From assembly GCF_025370875.1 (NCBI RefSeq), contig NZ_JAMXFD010000025.1, positions 1 through 64,000 of the forward strand: 64,000 nucleotides of DNA, in the 5' to 3' direction. Position 1 is the stretch's first letter. Every line of letters starts with the position of its first letter. The position numbers and the translations under genes are program-made. Under the pieces are notes generated by a model that saw nothing but the letters and a program-made list of their open reading frames with translations, was not told the origin of the DNA and searched no databases. The stretch is from Laspinema palackyanum D2c. GTDB taxonomy: Bacteria > Cyanobacteriota > Cyanobacteriia > Cyanobacteriales > Laspinemataceae. This document shows positions 28,661 through 37,456 of the stretch, in pieces.

Positions 28661-31329
28661 CACTAAAATTTAAGTTGATGGTTTGGGCGATTTGCGGACT
28701 GATTCTCAGTCTGAATCTGCCAGTATTGTCAGCACAAATCGGACAGGGTTTATTGGGGTTTGAAGAAAATGCTCACCCGGCACTCGCTCAATCTATTGAG
28801 CCAGAATCGTTATTGGAACGCGCTCGTACTGCTTATCAGAATGGGGAATTTTTAGAAGCGGCACAACTGTTAAAACAGGCAGAAGCGATGTTTGGCGATC
28901 TCGAAGCAGTTGTCGAGCGCGCCGTCAGTTTAAGTTATCTGTCGTTAGTCTATCAAAAATTAGGACAATGGCCGGAAGCAACGGAGGCGATCGCCACCAG
29001 TCTAAGTTTATTAGAAAATACAGCTAATGTTCCCCTGTCTGTGCTGGCGCAAACCCTGAACGCGCAAGGAAATTTACAATTAGCGCAAGGACAAGCTGAA
29101 GCCGCTTTGGAAACCTGGAAACAGGCCGAAATGGCTTATCAAAAATCAGGCGATCGCGAAGGAGTTAGAGGTAGCTTGATGAATCAAGCAAAAGCCTTGG
29201 AATCGATGGGATTTTCACGAGCGGCTTGCAATACTATTTTTGAAGTTTTAGAGGTAGAGAGGTTGACTTGCGAATCCTTAGTTCAGTCGCCCGATCCAGA
29301 GTCAACGTCGAAAAAGTCAAATTTAGATGAATTTCTCCTCAGTTTACAGCAACAACCCAATTCCGCTATCAAAGCAATGGCACTCCGAAGTTTGGGAAAC
29401 CTGCTGCGATCCTTTGGTTACTTGGAGCGATCACAGCAAATTTTGGAACAGAGTTTGCAAGTGACTGAAACCCTACAATCACCTCAAGAGATAAGTTTAT
29501 CTTTACTGAATTTAGGGAATACTACTCGTGCCCAAGAAGATTTTACCCATGCTTTGGCATTCTACAACCAAGCGGCGATCGCCGCTAGTTCTCCAGCCAC
29601 TCGTCTGCAAGCGTACCTCAATCAACTGAGTCTGACTATTGAAGTAGATCAAATAGCAACAGCCTCACCGATTATCACACAAATTCAATCTGAACTCGAC
29701 GATCTACCCACCAGCGCGATCGCAGTTTACGCCCGCATTAATTTCGCCCGCAGTCTTTGGGACCTGAGAAATCAAAGCAATCGCTACGATTTGGCCCAAA
29801 TCGAGGAATTATTAAAAATTGCCGAACAACAAGCTCAAGAACTAGGCGATGACAGACTGCGCTCTCACGCCTTGGGAAATCGCGCTTGGTTGTCCGAACA
29901 AAAGGAAGATTGGTTACAGGCGCAACAACTCACCACGGATGCGATCGCTTTAGCTAAAGACGCTCCAGAAATTGCTTATCAGTGGCAATGGCAGATGGCA
30001 AGAATTCAACAGAAAACCCAGGAAAATTCCAGCGCTTTGCAATTTTATGATGCGGCCATTGCGAGTTTAAAATTAGTTCGCAAAGATTTAACGGGAATTA
30101 ATCCAGATATTCAGCTATCCTTTCAGAAACAAATCGACCCCCTGTATCGAGAATTTGTAGACTTGCTATTGCAAAAGGAAAATCCCAGCCCCGAAAACTT
30201 AGAAAAAGCCCGACAGGCGATCGCTGATTTGCAACTGGCAGAATTAGAGAACTTTTTGCGGTGCAGCTTGCAAACTGAAACCCCCGTCGAACTGGATCTC
30301 CTTGCAGAGGAACATCAGGCAGCCATTATTTATCCGATCATTTTACCCCAACGATTAGCCGTTATCGTTAAACGTCCCGGTGCCTCCGACTTGCTCTATT
30401 TCCAGACAGAGATTTCGCGGCAGGACGTCGATCAGAAACTAGATACCCTCAGAACAGAATTAGAAGAACGCTTTGTTTCTACTGAGGCGAAACAGCTATT
30501 GCCCGAGGTTTATAACTGGTTAATTCAACCGATTGAAACTGCATCTAATTCTGAGGTAAACCCCATTAAAACTTTGGTGTTTGTGCTAGAGGGTCGATTG
30601 CGGAATATTCCGATGGCAGCGCTATCTAACAGTAAGGGAGAATATGTCGTCCAGAAATATGCAGTCGCCCTCAATCTCGGTCTAGAATTAAAAGATCCCC
30701 AACCCCTCTCCCAGCAATCTTTAACCGCACTATTAGCTGGAATTACCGAACCCTTGCGCGGATTGCCAGCACTCGAATACGCAGATCGAGAACTCAACCT
30801 GGTTGAAAACTCTGTGAGTTCAAGTCGCCAACTGCGAAACCAAAAATTTAAAAAAGAAACCTTGGAAAATCAGATCAATTCGCGCTCGTTTGCGATCGTT
30901 CACCTTGCTACTCATGGCGAATTTAGTTCCCAACTCGAAAAAACGGGAATTGAAGCATGGGATGGACGGATCAATCTGGATGAATTAAGCACGATTTTCA
31001 CCCAACAAACGGAAAATCAACCCAGTCCCATCGAACTGTTAGTATTGAGTGCTTGTAAAACCGCAGATGGAGACGATCGCGCAGTGTTGGGACTAGCTGG
31101 AGTTGCCGTGCGATCGGGTGCCCGGAGTACCGTTGCCTCCCTGTGGTATATCGACGATGAAACTAGCGCCCTTTTAATGAATCGATTTTATTATTATTTG
31201 AATGACCCTCGCGCACTCAGCAAAGCAGAAGCGCTGCGTTTGGCACAAGATGATATCCGCAAGGAATTTATCAATAAAAGAGCGCCTTATTATTGGGGAT
31301 CGTTTGTGTTGGTTGGCAATTGGTTATAG
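28612..31329 (+). CDS. Secreted TPR-CHAT caspase-like protease
   Basis: About 905 residues from the ATG at 28612. The frame is open from 28570, but that start would overlap the previous gene by 91 bp; an ATG at 28678, 17 bp after the previous stop, is also possible. A hydrophobic segment ending LPVLSA looks like a signal peptide. Tetratricopeptide-like helices fill about residues 60-560. The C-terminal third is a CHAT domain with the Cys/His pair in LATHGEF (H768) and LSACKTADGD (C815), numbering from 28612. CHAT proteins are caspase-fold cysteine peptidases, often regulated by attached TPRs. It overlaps or abuts the haemagglutinin-TpsB gene and is convergent with the DUF928 operon. Substrate unknown; surface passengers next door are candidates. 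Confidence 0.85.
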   Translation: MARKRGIFYHSFRFILTLKFKLMVWAICGLILSLNLPVLSAQIGQGLLGFEENAHPALAQSIEPESLLERARTAYQNGEFLEAAQLLKQAEAMFGDLEAVVERAVSLSYLSLVYQKLGQWPEATEAIATSLSLLENTANVPLSVLAQTLNAQGNLQLAQGQAEAALETWKQAEMAYQKSGDREGVRGSLMNQAKALESMGFSRAACNTIFEVLEVERLTCESLVQSPDPESTSKKSNLDEFLLSLQQQPNSAIKAMALRSLGNLLRSFGYLERSQQILEQSLQVTETLQSPQEISLSLLNLGNTTRAQEDFTHALAFYNQAAIAASSPATRLQAYLNQLSLTIEVDQIATASPIITQIQSELDDLPTSAIAVYARINFARSLWDLRNQSNRYDLAQIEELLKIAEQQAQELGDDRLRSHALGNRAWLSEQKEDWLQAQQLTTDAIALAKDAPEIAYQWQWQMARIQQKTQENSSALQFYDAAIASLKLVRKDLTGINPDIQLSFQKQIDPLYREFVDLLLQKENPSPENLEKARQAIADLQLAELENFLRCSLQTETPVELDLLAEEHQAAIIYPIILPQRLAVIVKRPGASDLLYFQTEISRQDVDQKLDTLRTELEERFVSTEAKQLLPEVYNWLIQPIETASNSEVNPIKTLVFVLEGRLRNIPMAALSNSKGEYVVQKYAVALNLGLELKDPQPLSQQSLTALLAGITEPLRGLPALEYADRELNLVENSVSSSRQLRNQKFKKETLENQINSRSFAIVHLATHGEFSSQLEKTGIEAWDGRINLDELSTIFTQQTENQPSPIELLVLSACKTADGDDRAVLGLAGVAVRSGARSTVASLWYIDDETSALLMNRFYYYLNDPRALSKAEALRLAQDDIRKEFINKRAPYYWGSFVLVGNWL

Positions 31330-31384
31330 TCCCGATTGAGGAGGGAGTTAAAAGTCCCCCATTCCTGCCATCAGGCGGATGCGA

Positions 31385-32263
31385 TCAGGGTTCTATCACA
31401 TAACGCTCGACAATCGCTTCATCGGCAAAATCACCCAAGTTAACTGAGTTTAACAAACTTTGCCAATCTCCGGCGATCTCACTATTCGATGGATTTTGTA
31501 ACCGCCGATCGCCCAATAGCGTCAGCGCATCATACCAAATTCCCTCAGTGGCATACCCCGCAACTGCTTGGCGGAGTGTCTCATAGGGGATTTCTTGCCG
31601 ATTTATCCCCTGCCACTGACTGATTTGTTGTGAAGGCGTTACCTGTTGCACCCAACCCTGAACAAACAAATTGTTTAAAGAGGGGCGATCGGGATAGCAG
31701 ACAATTGTCAGTTGCCACCGATAATATTTCCCTAATTCTAGCAGTTTATCCGTAGCAACTGCGGGAATTCCAATCCCAATTATTCCCGGATTTTCCGGTA
31801 ACGTGATCGTGGTACTATAAAGTTCTTCTGCATTTTCATTGACTAAGGCAAATTCCGCCTGGAGTGGAGCGTGATAGGGCACGAAAAACCAGAATGTGGG
31901 AGAATCAGACACCGTATATTCTTCCACATATTCCACCCGGCGATCGCCACTTTCGGCCTGCTCCATCACGATTCGCGAAGGCACTAAAGCTTTTAATGGT
32001 TTTTTCACTTCCTCTGGACATAAACTGCCTTCGAGATTACTCGGACGAGTTCCCCCACCCGGTTCTGTATCTCCCGGTTTTCCCTCACCCGAACCATTGG
32101 AAGTATCTTCATTATATACCTCTCGCGGAATAAAGCGCAACGGATTAAAGGAGGGTGGGTTCTGTCCCTTTCCCGGCAGTACCCAATAGCTCAAAGCGGC
32201 CATTAAACAGGCCACCATCACCCAAATCTGAATGCTGTTATTTATTTCAAATTTTTGACTCAT
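31385..32263 (-). CDS. DUF928-family protein
   Basis: 292 residues: one N-terminal membrane or signal segment (about 10-30), a Pro/Gly-rich linker, then the DUF928 domain with characteristic phrases PTFWFFVPY, AEFALVNE and PGIIGIGIP (about 95-290). The function of DUF928 is unknown; in cyanobacteria it is commonly found beside CHAT, CHASE2 and DUF1822 genes, as here. It is the last gene of the operon, 25 bp after the CHAT-CHASE2 gene, and probably faces the periplasm. Confidence 0.8.
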   Translation of the reverse strand: MSQKFEINNSIQIWVMVACLMAALSYWVLPGKGQNPPSFNPLRFIPREVYNEDTSNGSGEGKPGDTEPGGGTRPSNLEGSLCPEEVKKPLKALVPSRIVMEQAESGDRRVEYVEEYTVSDSPTFWFFVPYHAPLQAEFALVNENAEELYSTTITLPENPGIIGIGIPAVATDKLLELGKYYRWQLTIVCYPDRPSLNNLFVQGWVQQVTPSQQISQWQGINRQEIPYETLRQAVAGYATEGIWYDALTLLGDRRLQNPSNSEIAGDWQSLLNSVNLGDFADEAIVERYVIEP

Positions 32264-32287
32264 AATTGGTTAGTTGGTTTGATTTTT

Positions 32288-34822
32288 TTAATACTTTTTA
32301 TTAAGAATAAATCGATGGTAAAATAAGACTATACCGCCGCTGGATATCAATGCTAACAACGATGGAACTAACGGCACCCAAGTACCCCCTATCAAAAGTA
32401 AAAAGGAAAGCCCTGATAAAGATGCGATCGCGATTCCTCCTTGGATTCCCAACCGTAGTAACACCGCCATGCTACCGCCCGAAGCGACAAATCCGAGCGC
32501 TGAAGGCACTAGAGGCACCCACCATCCCCCTTTTACTAAAAACACAAAGCTGATCGCCAATAAACTCCCGAGTCCAGCACCAAAAACTGTTCCCAAATGC
32601 CATCCGGAACGCAAGTAAAACGCCACCAAACCGCCTGCTATAGACCAGCCCCAAATCCACAGCATTTCTCCCCATTTCGGCCATACTCCCAATAGTGGAC
32701 GATTGTCTAAAACCGCACCCAGGATTTGGGCGATCGCGTGAGCTTGAAACACCACGGGCGGCATCTCTAATGTTTTCTCACGACGCGGATTGGCATCATA
32801 CAATCGCGAAATATCTTGAGCGTAAGCGATCGGTGTCGGTAGATTGGTAATGCGGCTGGCTGTAGTGCCGATTAATACAATGCGATCGCGAATTAAGTCG
32901 GGGTCTATTCTCCCTTGTAAAATATCCCATAGCTCTAATTCCTCTGCGACTTTTCCCCCGGCTCTATAATTCAGCAAAATTTGATGTCCGCGACTATCTA
33001 ACTCATGATAGCCTCCACTATCTTTTTCCAGGGTTTGAAAAACCACCCGTCCTAGTTGAAAATACTCCTGTTGCGTTAATTTTAGTTTGATACCTTCTGC
33101 TTGGAGGTAATGTCGTGCTACTTGAAGACTAAAGGATTTATCCGTTTGGCAAAGAGAATTGCTAGGAGACATGGCTAAAATATACCGACGTAGAACCCTA
33201 TCATCATCCGGTAAAATATCTCCAAATCCAAGACGTAGTTTTTCGGAAACTTCATTGGGTGGTGCGATGCTGGGTTTATCTGGCGTGTGGCTGCCCACCG
33301 CGCAAAGGGCAATAAAACTAGAATTTTGCTGTAGTTTGGCAGCTAATTCGGGATAATTGACATTCACCGGAAAATCACGATAGAGATTCAAGGCGATCGC
33401 ACGGGGTTGTAACGGTTCGAGAATTTTTAGCAGCCGATCTAGCTTGTCATCAGGTAGGGAAGTGAGGGGGGTTTGTTCCGGTGATGGCAAATCTTTATTG
33501 GTAATTTTGACAATCGTAATCCGTGAATCCAACCCTTCGGAGGGACGCAATTGCATCAAGCGATCAAACGCTTTTAATTCCAGTGGTTCTAATACCCCAA
33601 GCGATCGCATTCCCATCACTAAACTGGTCACCAGTACGCTCACAAATAATACCGTACTCACCATCTGCCAGGGCGAGCGTCCAATGGGTTGCGGTGCTGG
33701 CACAATCGGTTCCGGTGTGGGTTGAACGATTAAATCCGTCCAACTCAGAGGCTTCACCGCAGGATTTTGACAGATAACTGGCAACCAAGTTGCACAAGGA
33801 AATTCTTTTTCTAACCCTTGCAATTTTTCTCTCGCTTCTCGCACAGCCAGATAAAATGGTTTCCCCTGAGAAAATGCCTGGAGAAAATCCTTCAAAAATT
33901 CATGAGCGACGCGATCGGGGACGGGTTCGCGCATGACAATCGTTTGGGGAATCTGTAACTCCGCCAGTTCCTGGGCCAATCCCAATCCATCACAAGAGTT
34001 GAAAATCGCTAGTTGCAAGCCGCGATTCACCGCTTTCCTCAATCCATATTTCAACTCAGCAATAGATAACTTCTCCCGTTCATTGATATAAATGACCCCC
34101 CGTTCATTTTCGCTCTCGCTATGACCGGCAAAAAATAAAATATCCCAATTTTCCTCCCACAAAGAATCATTAATTTTTCGATACGGCGGTTGGACTAAAA
34201 AATTGACATCGGCCTGAGGCAAATTTTCCAAAATTTGGCGATCAACTGTTGTCTCAATTCCCTCATCATGTCCGAGAATAGCTAAAATTTTTACCTTCTG
34301 TTTCGGCACTTTTAATGAAGTGACACCTTGAACCGATGGGGGACTCAGAGCCAGTTCAGCTTTAACATAGCGGTCAAAAAAGTCCCATAAATGCCAGGGA
34401 AGTTTCTGTAGCTGCCGATCTGCGGTGCGAATCAGGACGCGAATTTCATCCTCCCGGCTTAATTCTTCGCGCAGTCGGCGATCGCAGTGGCGAAATTCTG
34501 GAGATTCTAGCCAATCATTGAAGCGATCGCTCAAGACTTCAGCGGCTTCGCAACATTCCTCGATCCGCTTCTCAATCCCCCCATCATAAATAATTTTTTT
34601 GGTTTTGATTCGTCGGGAAGGCTCGCCAATGTTGCGATATTTTTCCACCCAGTCATACAGTTGTGTACTCAACTCAGGTGACCGAGGGAGCTTCCCAGGT
34701 AACTCGATCCAAGGGCGATCGCCCTCCAATCCGATTTCCAGCATCACCCGAACCTCTTGACGCTGGAAATCGCCATCTAGTTTAATGACAACTAATTTTC
34801 CCACAATGGCCTCCCCTGACAA
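32288..34822 (-). CDS. CHAT protease fused to a CHASE2 sensor and membrane segments
   Basis: 844 residues. The N-terminal part ends in a cytoplasmic CHAT domain (about 150-370) with the catalytic pair in FFAGHSE (H234) and FNSCDG (C277). A membrane helix (about 385-405) leads to a CHASE2 extracytoplasmic sensor domain (about 410-690; LKAFDRLMQLRP at its start, IVLIGTTA near its end). Four to five hydrophobic segments (about 715-840) close the protein. CHASE2 usually feeds histidine kinases or cyclases; here the output is a protease, so an external signal could directly control proteolysis in the cytoplasm. It lies 16 bp after DUF1822 and 25 bp before DUF928, in the sigma-factor operon. The CHAT substrate is not known; DUF1822 or the sigma factor are my guesses. 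Confidence 0.85.
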   Translation of the reverse strand: MSGEAIVGKLVVIKLDGDFQRQEVRVMLEIGLEGDRPWIELPGKLPRSPELSTQLYDWVEKYRNIGEPSRRIKTKKIIYDGGIEKRIEECCEAAEVLSDRFNDWLESPEFRHCDRRLREELSREDEIRVLIRTADRQLQKLPWHLWDFFDRYVKAELALSPPSVQGVTSLKVPKQKVKILAILGHDEGIETTVDRQILENLPQADVNFLVQPPYRKINDSLWEENWDILFFAGHSESENERGVIYINEREKLSIAELKYGLRKAVNRGLQLAIFNSCDGLGLAQELAELQIPQTIVMREPVPDRVAHEFLKDFLQAFSQGKPFYLAVREAREKLQGLEKEFPCATWLPVICQNPAVKPLSWTDLIVQPTPEPIVPAPQPIGRSPWQMVSTVLFVSVLVTSLVMGMRSLGVLEPLELKAFDRLMQLRPSEGLDSRITIVKITNKDLPSPEQTPLTSLPDDKLDRLLKILEPLQPRAIALNLYRDFPVNVNYPELAAKLQQNSSFIALCAVGSHTPDKPSIAPPNEVSEKLRLGFGDILPDDDRVLRRYILAMSPSNSLCQTDKSFSLQVARHYLQAEGIKLKLTQQEYFQLGRVVFQTLEKDSGGYHELDSRGHQILLNYRAGGKVAEELELWDILQGRIDPDLIRDRIVLIGTTASRITNLPTPIAYAQDISRLYDANPRREKTLEMPPVVFQAHAIAQILGAVLDNRPLLGVWPKWGEMLWIWGWSIAGGLVAFYLRSGWHLGTVFGAGLGSLLAISFVFLVKGGWWVPLVPSALGFVASGGSMAVLLRLGIQGGIAIASLSGLSFLLLIGGTWVPLVPSLLALISSGGIVLFYHRFILNKKY

Positions 34823-34837
34823 TCACAGCGGTTTGAC

Positions 34838-35746
34838 TCAGATTATAAAAGCTTCCGTTACGCTCACGTCGTCCAACGTGACTTTAACGCTAAATTGTTC
34901 CCCGGGTTCCCCACTAAAATTGAGTTGAATGTTCTTCGTATTTCTGGCTTGCGCTTGCATGACTGCCACCCCTTCTGCATCCAGTATCATTAGGTTTAAA
35001 CTTGGGGGAAGATACACTCGTTCATCAGTGGGATAGACTTCAATCCAGATGTCCATTTCTGGCGGTTGTGCGGGCTTCATTCCCACCACCAACGCCACAG
35101 TTTCACCCCCCCGAGTTAATTCTATTACCTTACCTCGCTTAACACTGGGCCGTCTAACGTTAAAAACCAATTCAGTTTTTTGTTGCCCTAAAATTGCTTC
35201 CACTGTATCCCAACCGGCCTCAAAAATATGATGTAGCCATTGGGTTAACTGAATGGCGGGTTTCGGTTGCAGTTGATGGATATAATCTAGGAAATTTTCC
35301 AGGGTTTGAAATTGACTCAAAGGAATTTCCTCCATCTCTACGGTTTTGATAAATCCGTATAATGTCGCTTCTCTGGCCGATTCGCTAAACTGCACTGCCA
35401 CATAACCAATGCGATCGCCCCAAACCTCCGCCGGAATCTCTACAATTTCCGAGCCGAGCGACAGGGGACGGCACTCGATTTTTCCGATATTTTTAAGTTG
35501 TAAATCGGCCACATCCGATAGAGTTTGCATCACCGGATCCCAACTGTCACTTTCTTCTAGATCCGTTGTAATTCCCATGCACTTGCAGTAGAAGTTTACC
35601 GCTAACACAGCTAAAGTATTGTGATAAACCCGTTCTGCCTTTGCTGGATTGGATTGCTGGCGACTAAATTTCCGGGCGATGTCCTGCCAGGAGCGGGTGA
35701 GCGGTATGGTAAATGTTAATTGGTTTCGATGGATGCTAGTCATCAT
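34838..35746 (-). CDS. DUF1822-family protein, candidate sigma regulator
   Basis: 302 residues, no signal peptide or membrane helix. The N-terminal part carries the DUF1822 pattern (Q-x-x-A-x-x-F with AERVYHNTLAVLAVNFYC, about 20-60; WGDRIGYVAVQF at about 110-121) and the C-terminal part is beta-rich. Its function is unknown. It starts 22 bp after the sigma-factor stop codon, the usual place for an anti-sigma or accessory protein, and it is followed closely by the CHAT-CHASE2 protease. A regulatory role toward the sigma factor is inferred from this order only. Confidence 0.75.
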   Translation of the reverse strand: MMTSIHRNQLTFTIPLTRSWQDIARKFSRQQSNPAKAERVYHNTLAVLAVNFYCKCMGITTDLEESDSWDPVMQTLSDVADLQLKNIGKIECRPLSLGSEIVEIPAEVWGDRIGYVAVQFSESAREATLYGFIKTVEMEEIPLSQFQTLENFLDYIHQLQPKPAIQLTQWLHHIFEAGWDTVEAILGQQKTELVFNVRRPSVKRGKVIELTRGGETVALVVGMKPAQPPEMDIWIEVYPTDERVYLPPSLNLMILDAEGVAVMQAQARNTKNIQLNFSGEPGEQFSVKVTLDDVSVTEAFII

Positions 35747-35767
35747 GTTTAATTTCCTGGATAAATT

Positions 35768-36379
35768 TTAGCTATTCAAGTAATCTTTTAAAAGGGAATT
35801 AACTTGCTTCAATTCCCGTTGGTAAAAATCGCTAAGAGTCGCTATTTTTACCCCAGTTTGCGCTGATATGTCTTTCCACTTTCTCCCTTCCATTCGCCAT
35901 TTGAGCAAGGTTTGAAATGTGAAAGTTGCATGATTTTTGAGGCGCTTCTGTTTTAATCGGTTTTCTGGATCCTCGAAGATATATTGCCGTAGGAGATCCG
36001 AGGTGAAAGGCTCCGCTTCGTCTTGGGGAATCTGCTCGATCTCATCAGAAGAAGTAATCATTATATCCTGGTTCCCAACTACGGTTTTGATTGCTTCCAC
36101 GATAAATCGCTTTTTCAGTAGGTAATTGAGCCAATGGATAAACGAGGCTTTGTCCGGATCGTAGCGCTCGATCTGTTCGCAGACAAAAAGCCACAGTTGG
36201 GATAGCGCCTCGGCATAAATATCTTCATAGACATGGGAAAATTGCCCTTGGCGCGGACGGCACAGTTTCCCCGAGTGTGCGATCGCCTCAATCAGCTTCG
36301 TTAAAGCTAACTGTCGCTCTTTACTCCGGGGAGGATGCCGCTTCGCCTCCATCGCCAAATTTTGGATTGCCTCGTCCAT
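35768..36379 (-). CDS. Sigma-70-family (ECF-like) RNA polymerase sigma factor
   Basis: 203 residues, matching a two-domain sigma factor. A region-2-like segment (about 50-95) contains YAEALSQLWLFVCEQIERYDPDKASFI-type sequence and is followed by LLKKRF. A region-4 helix-turn-helix lies near the C-terminus (about 150-190, WKDISAQTGVKIATLSDFYQREL). It heads a four-gene operon with DUF1822, CHAT-CHASE2 and DUF928. A mirror-image copy of the shared promoter motif lies 60 bp upstream, so autoregulation is likely. It is the only sigma factor in the window and the best candidate for reading that motif. Confidence 0.8.
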   Translation of the reverse strand: MDEAIQNLAMEAKRHPPRSKERQLALTKLIEAIAHSGKLCRPRQGQFSHVYEDIYAEALSQLWLFVCEQIERYDPDKASFIHWLNYLLKKRFIVEAIKTVVGNQDIMITSSDEIEQIPQDEAEPFTSDLLRQYIFEDPENRLKQKRLKNHATFTFQTLLKWRMEGRKWKDISAQTGVKIATLSDFYQRELKQVNSLLKDYLNS

Positions 36380-36438
36380 GACTCAATCTCAATGCACTCT
36401 ATTTGCCTTGCTTTACCTATTTCTCTGAACGAATTAAG

Positions 36439-36478
36439 GGTTTTTACGGATTATCTCGGATTTGTTTACAAAAATTTA
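36439..36478 (-). promoter_or_regulatory. Autoregulatory ECF-like promoter of the sigma gene
   Basis: On the minus strand TAAATTTTTGTAAA-N16-CGTAAAAACC, 60 bp before the sigma start codon. The upstream element is 13/14 identical to the plus-strand site at 36810 and the spacing is identical. Confidence 0.65.
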
Positions 36479-36613
36479 CATTTTAGCAATTCAGCCTCAA
36501 TCATCCCCCTTTGTTGTTGCGGATTGCCAAGAGAGTACAAATAAAAAAGCCGGGATTCAGTCGCCACAAAGCAAGAGGCTTCTCCACAACGGAAGAACTC
36601 AGGAAATTGAATG

Positions 36614-36653
36614 TAAAGTTTTGCAACAATCTTCAGAAGAACCCGTAAAAAAG
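36614..36653 (+). promoter_or_regulatory. First plus-strand ECF-like promoter motif upstream of giant gene 3
   Basis: TAAAGTTTTGCAAC-N16-CGTAAAAAAG. It lies 196 bp upstream of the second copy in the same orientation; no gene starts between them, so it is either a tandem promoter or drives a small RNA. Confidence 0.55.
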
Positions 36654-36809
36654 CCAAGTCAAGACCGAGAGCAAAGATTAAGGCAGAGGTGCTTATCCGC
36701 TCCTGCAATCGACTGTTAACCGCCAAAGAGGAAACAGGCGATCGCACCCTGACTCCAAACTGAACCCCGTACACCTCTGTTGTTTTGCAAGAGATGAAAA
36801 ACTTTATGT

Positions 36810-36849
36810 AAAGTTTTGTAAAAATCTCGGCACTGAACCGTAAAAATCC
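36810..36849 (+). promoter_or_regulatory. Second plus-strand ECF-like promoter motif, upstream of the NfeD-like gene
   Basis: TAAAGTTTTGTAAA-N16-CGTAAAAATC, 98 bp before the ATG at 36948. The downstream ten bases are identical to the site before giant gene 2. Confidence 0.7.
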
Positions 36850-36947
36850 CGGGATAGCTCAGAGAGATTTAGGTGAAGGCACCAAACAACTGCTTTTGAT
36901 TGCTCGCCAACTTTCAACAATTGCTGGTATTAGGGAGACCGAAGTTT

Positions 36948-37277
36948 ATGTCATCAGCTTCTGTGCACCGAAAAAATTGGTTGGTTGCCATTGTTAGGCT
37001 CTTGTTTTCCAAGAATCATTCGGAAACGGGTCGTTATTATGCAACGCCAAACCCTGAGTTTTTGACTTCAGTGGAGCGAGAAGCAATTGTTGATGAAGCA
37101 ATTCTCCCGCGAAAAGTTGGGCGAGTTTATTTTGGCGGTTCTTGGTGGCCTGCTCGTTGCGATCGCCCAATCACCCTGGCTCCCGGCGAAACGGTTTATG
37201 TAGTGGGTCGTCATAATATCACTTTATTAGTGGAACCGGAATCTTTTATAAAAACGATGGTCGAGTCTGTAAGTTGA
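36948..37277 (+). CDS. Small NfeD-like OB-fold protein
   Basis: 109 residues from the ATG at 36948, preceded by AGGGAG; an in-frame ATG at 36900 is less well placed. Residues about 45-100 match the C-terminal OB domain of NfeD ([37 protein letters not shown]). The serine-protease and membrane parts of full NfeD are absent. NfeD domains accompany membrane proteases and stomatin-like proteins; here the gene sits between the shared promoter and giant gene 3, 179 bp before it, so it may be co-expressed and assist membrane handling of that protein. That role is inferred. Confidence 0.6.
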   Translation: MSSASVHRKNWLVAIVRLLFSKNHSETGRYYATPNPEFLTSVEREAIVDEAILPRKVGRVYFGGSWWPARCDRPITLAPGETVYVVGRHNITLLVEPESFIKTMVESVS

Positions 37278-37456
37278 AGGCTTATAGCGTTCGCCAGTAT
37301 CAACCCATGCAGCTTTTTTTGAGGCGATCGCCGTGCATAATTTACCGCAATCGCTCCTAATAAACCTATAGCCGGGAAAATTAGTCTTCCTGTTTTCTCA
37401 AAGCAACTGTTCACATACGTTTACCCATTCTCTCAACCCTAAAGAGGATAACCATC

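Larger units (their letters stand above)
36380..36947. other. Regulatory intergenic region with three copies of the promoter motif
   Basis: Divergent region between the sigma operon (minus) and the NfeD-like/giant 3 genes (plus). It contains one minus-strand motif and two plus-strand motifs, listed separately. No gene is supported between them. Confidence 0.6.
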
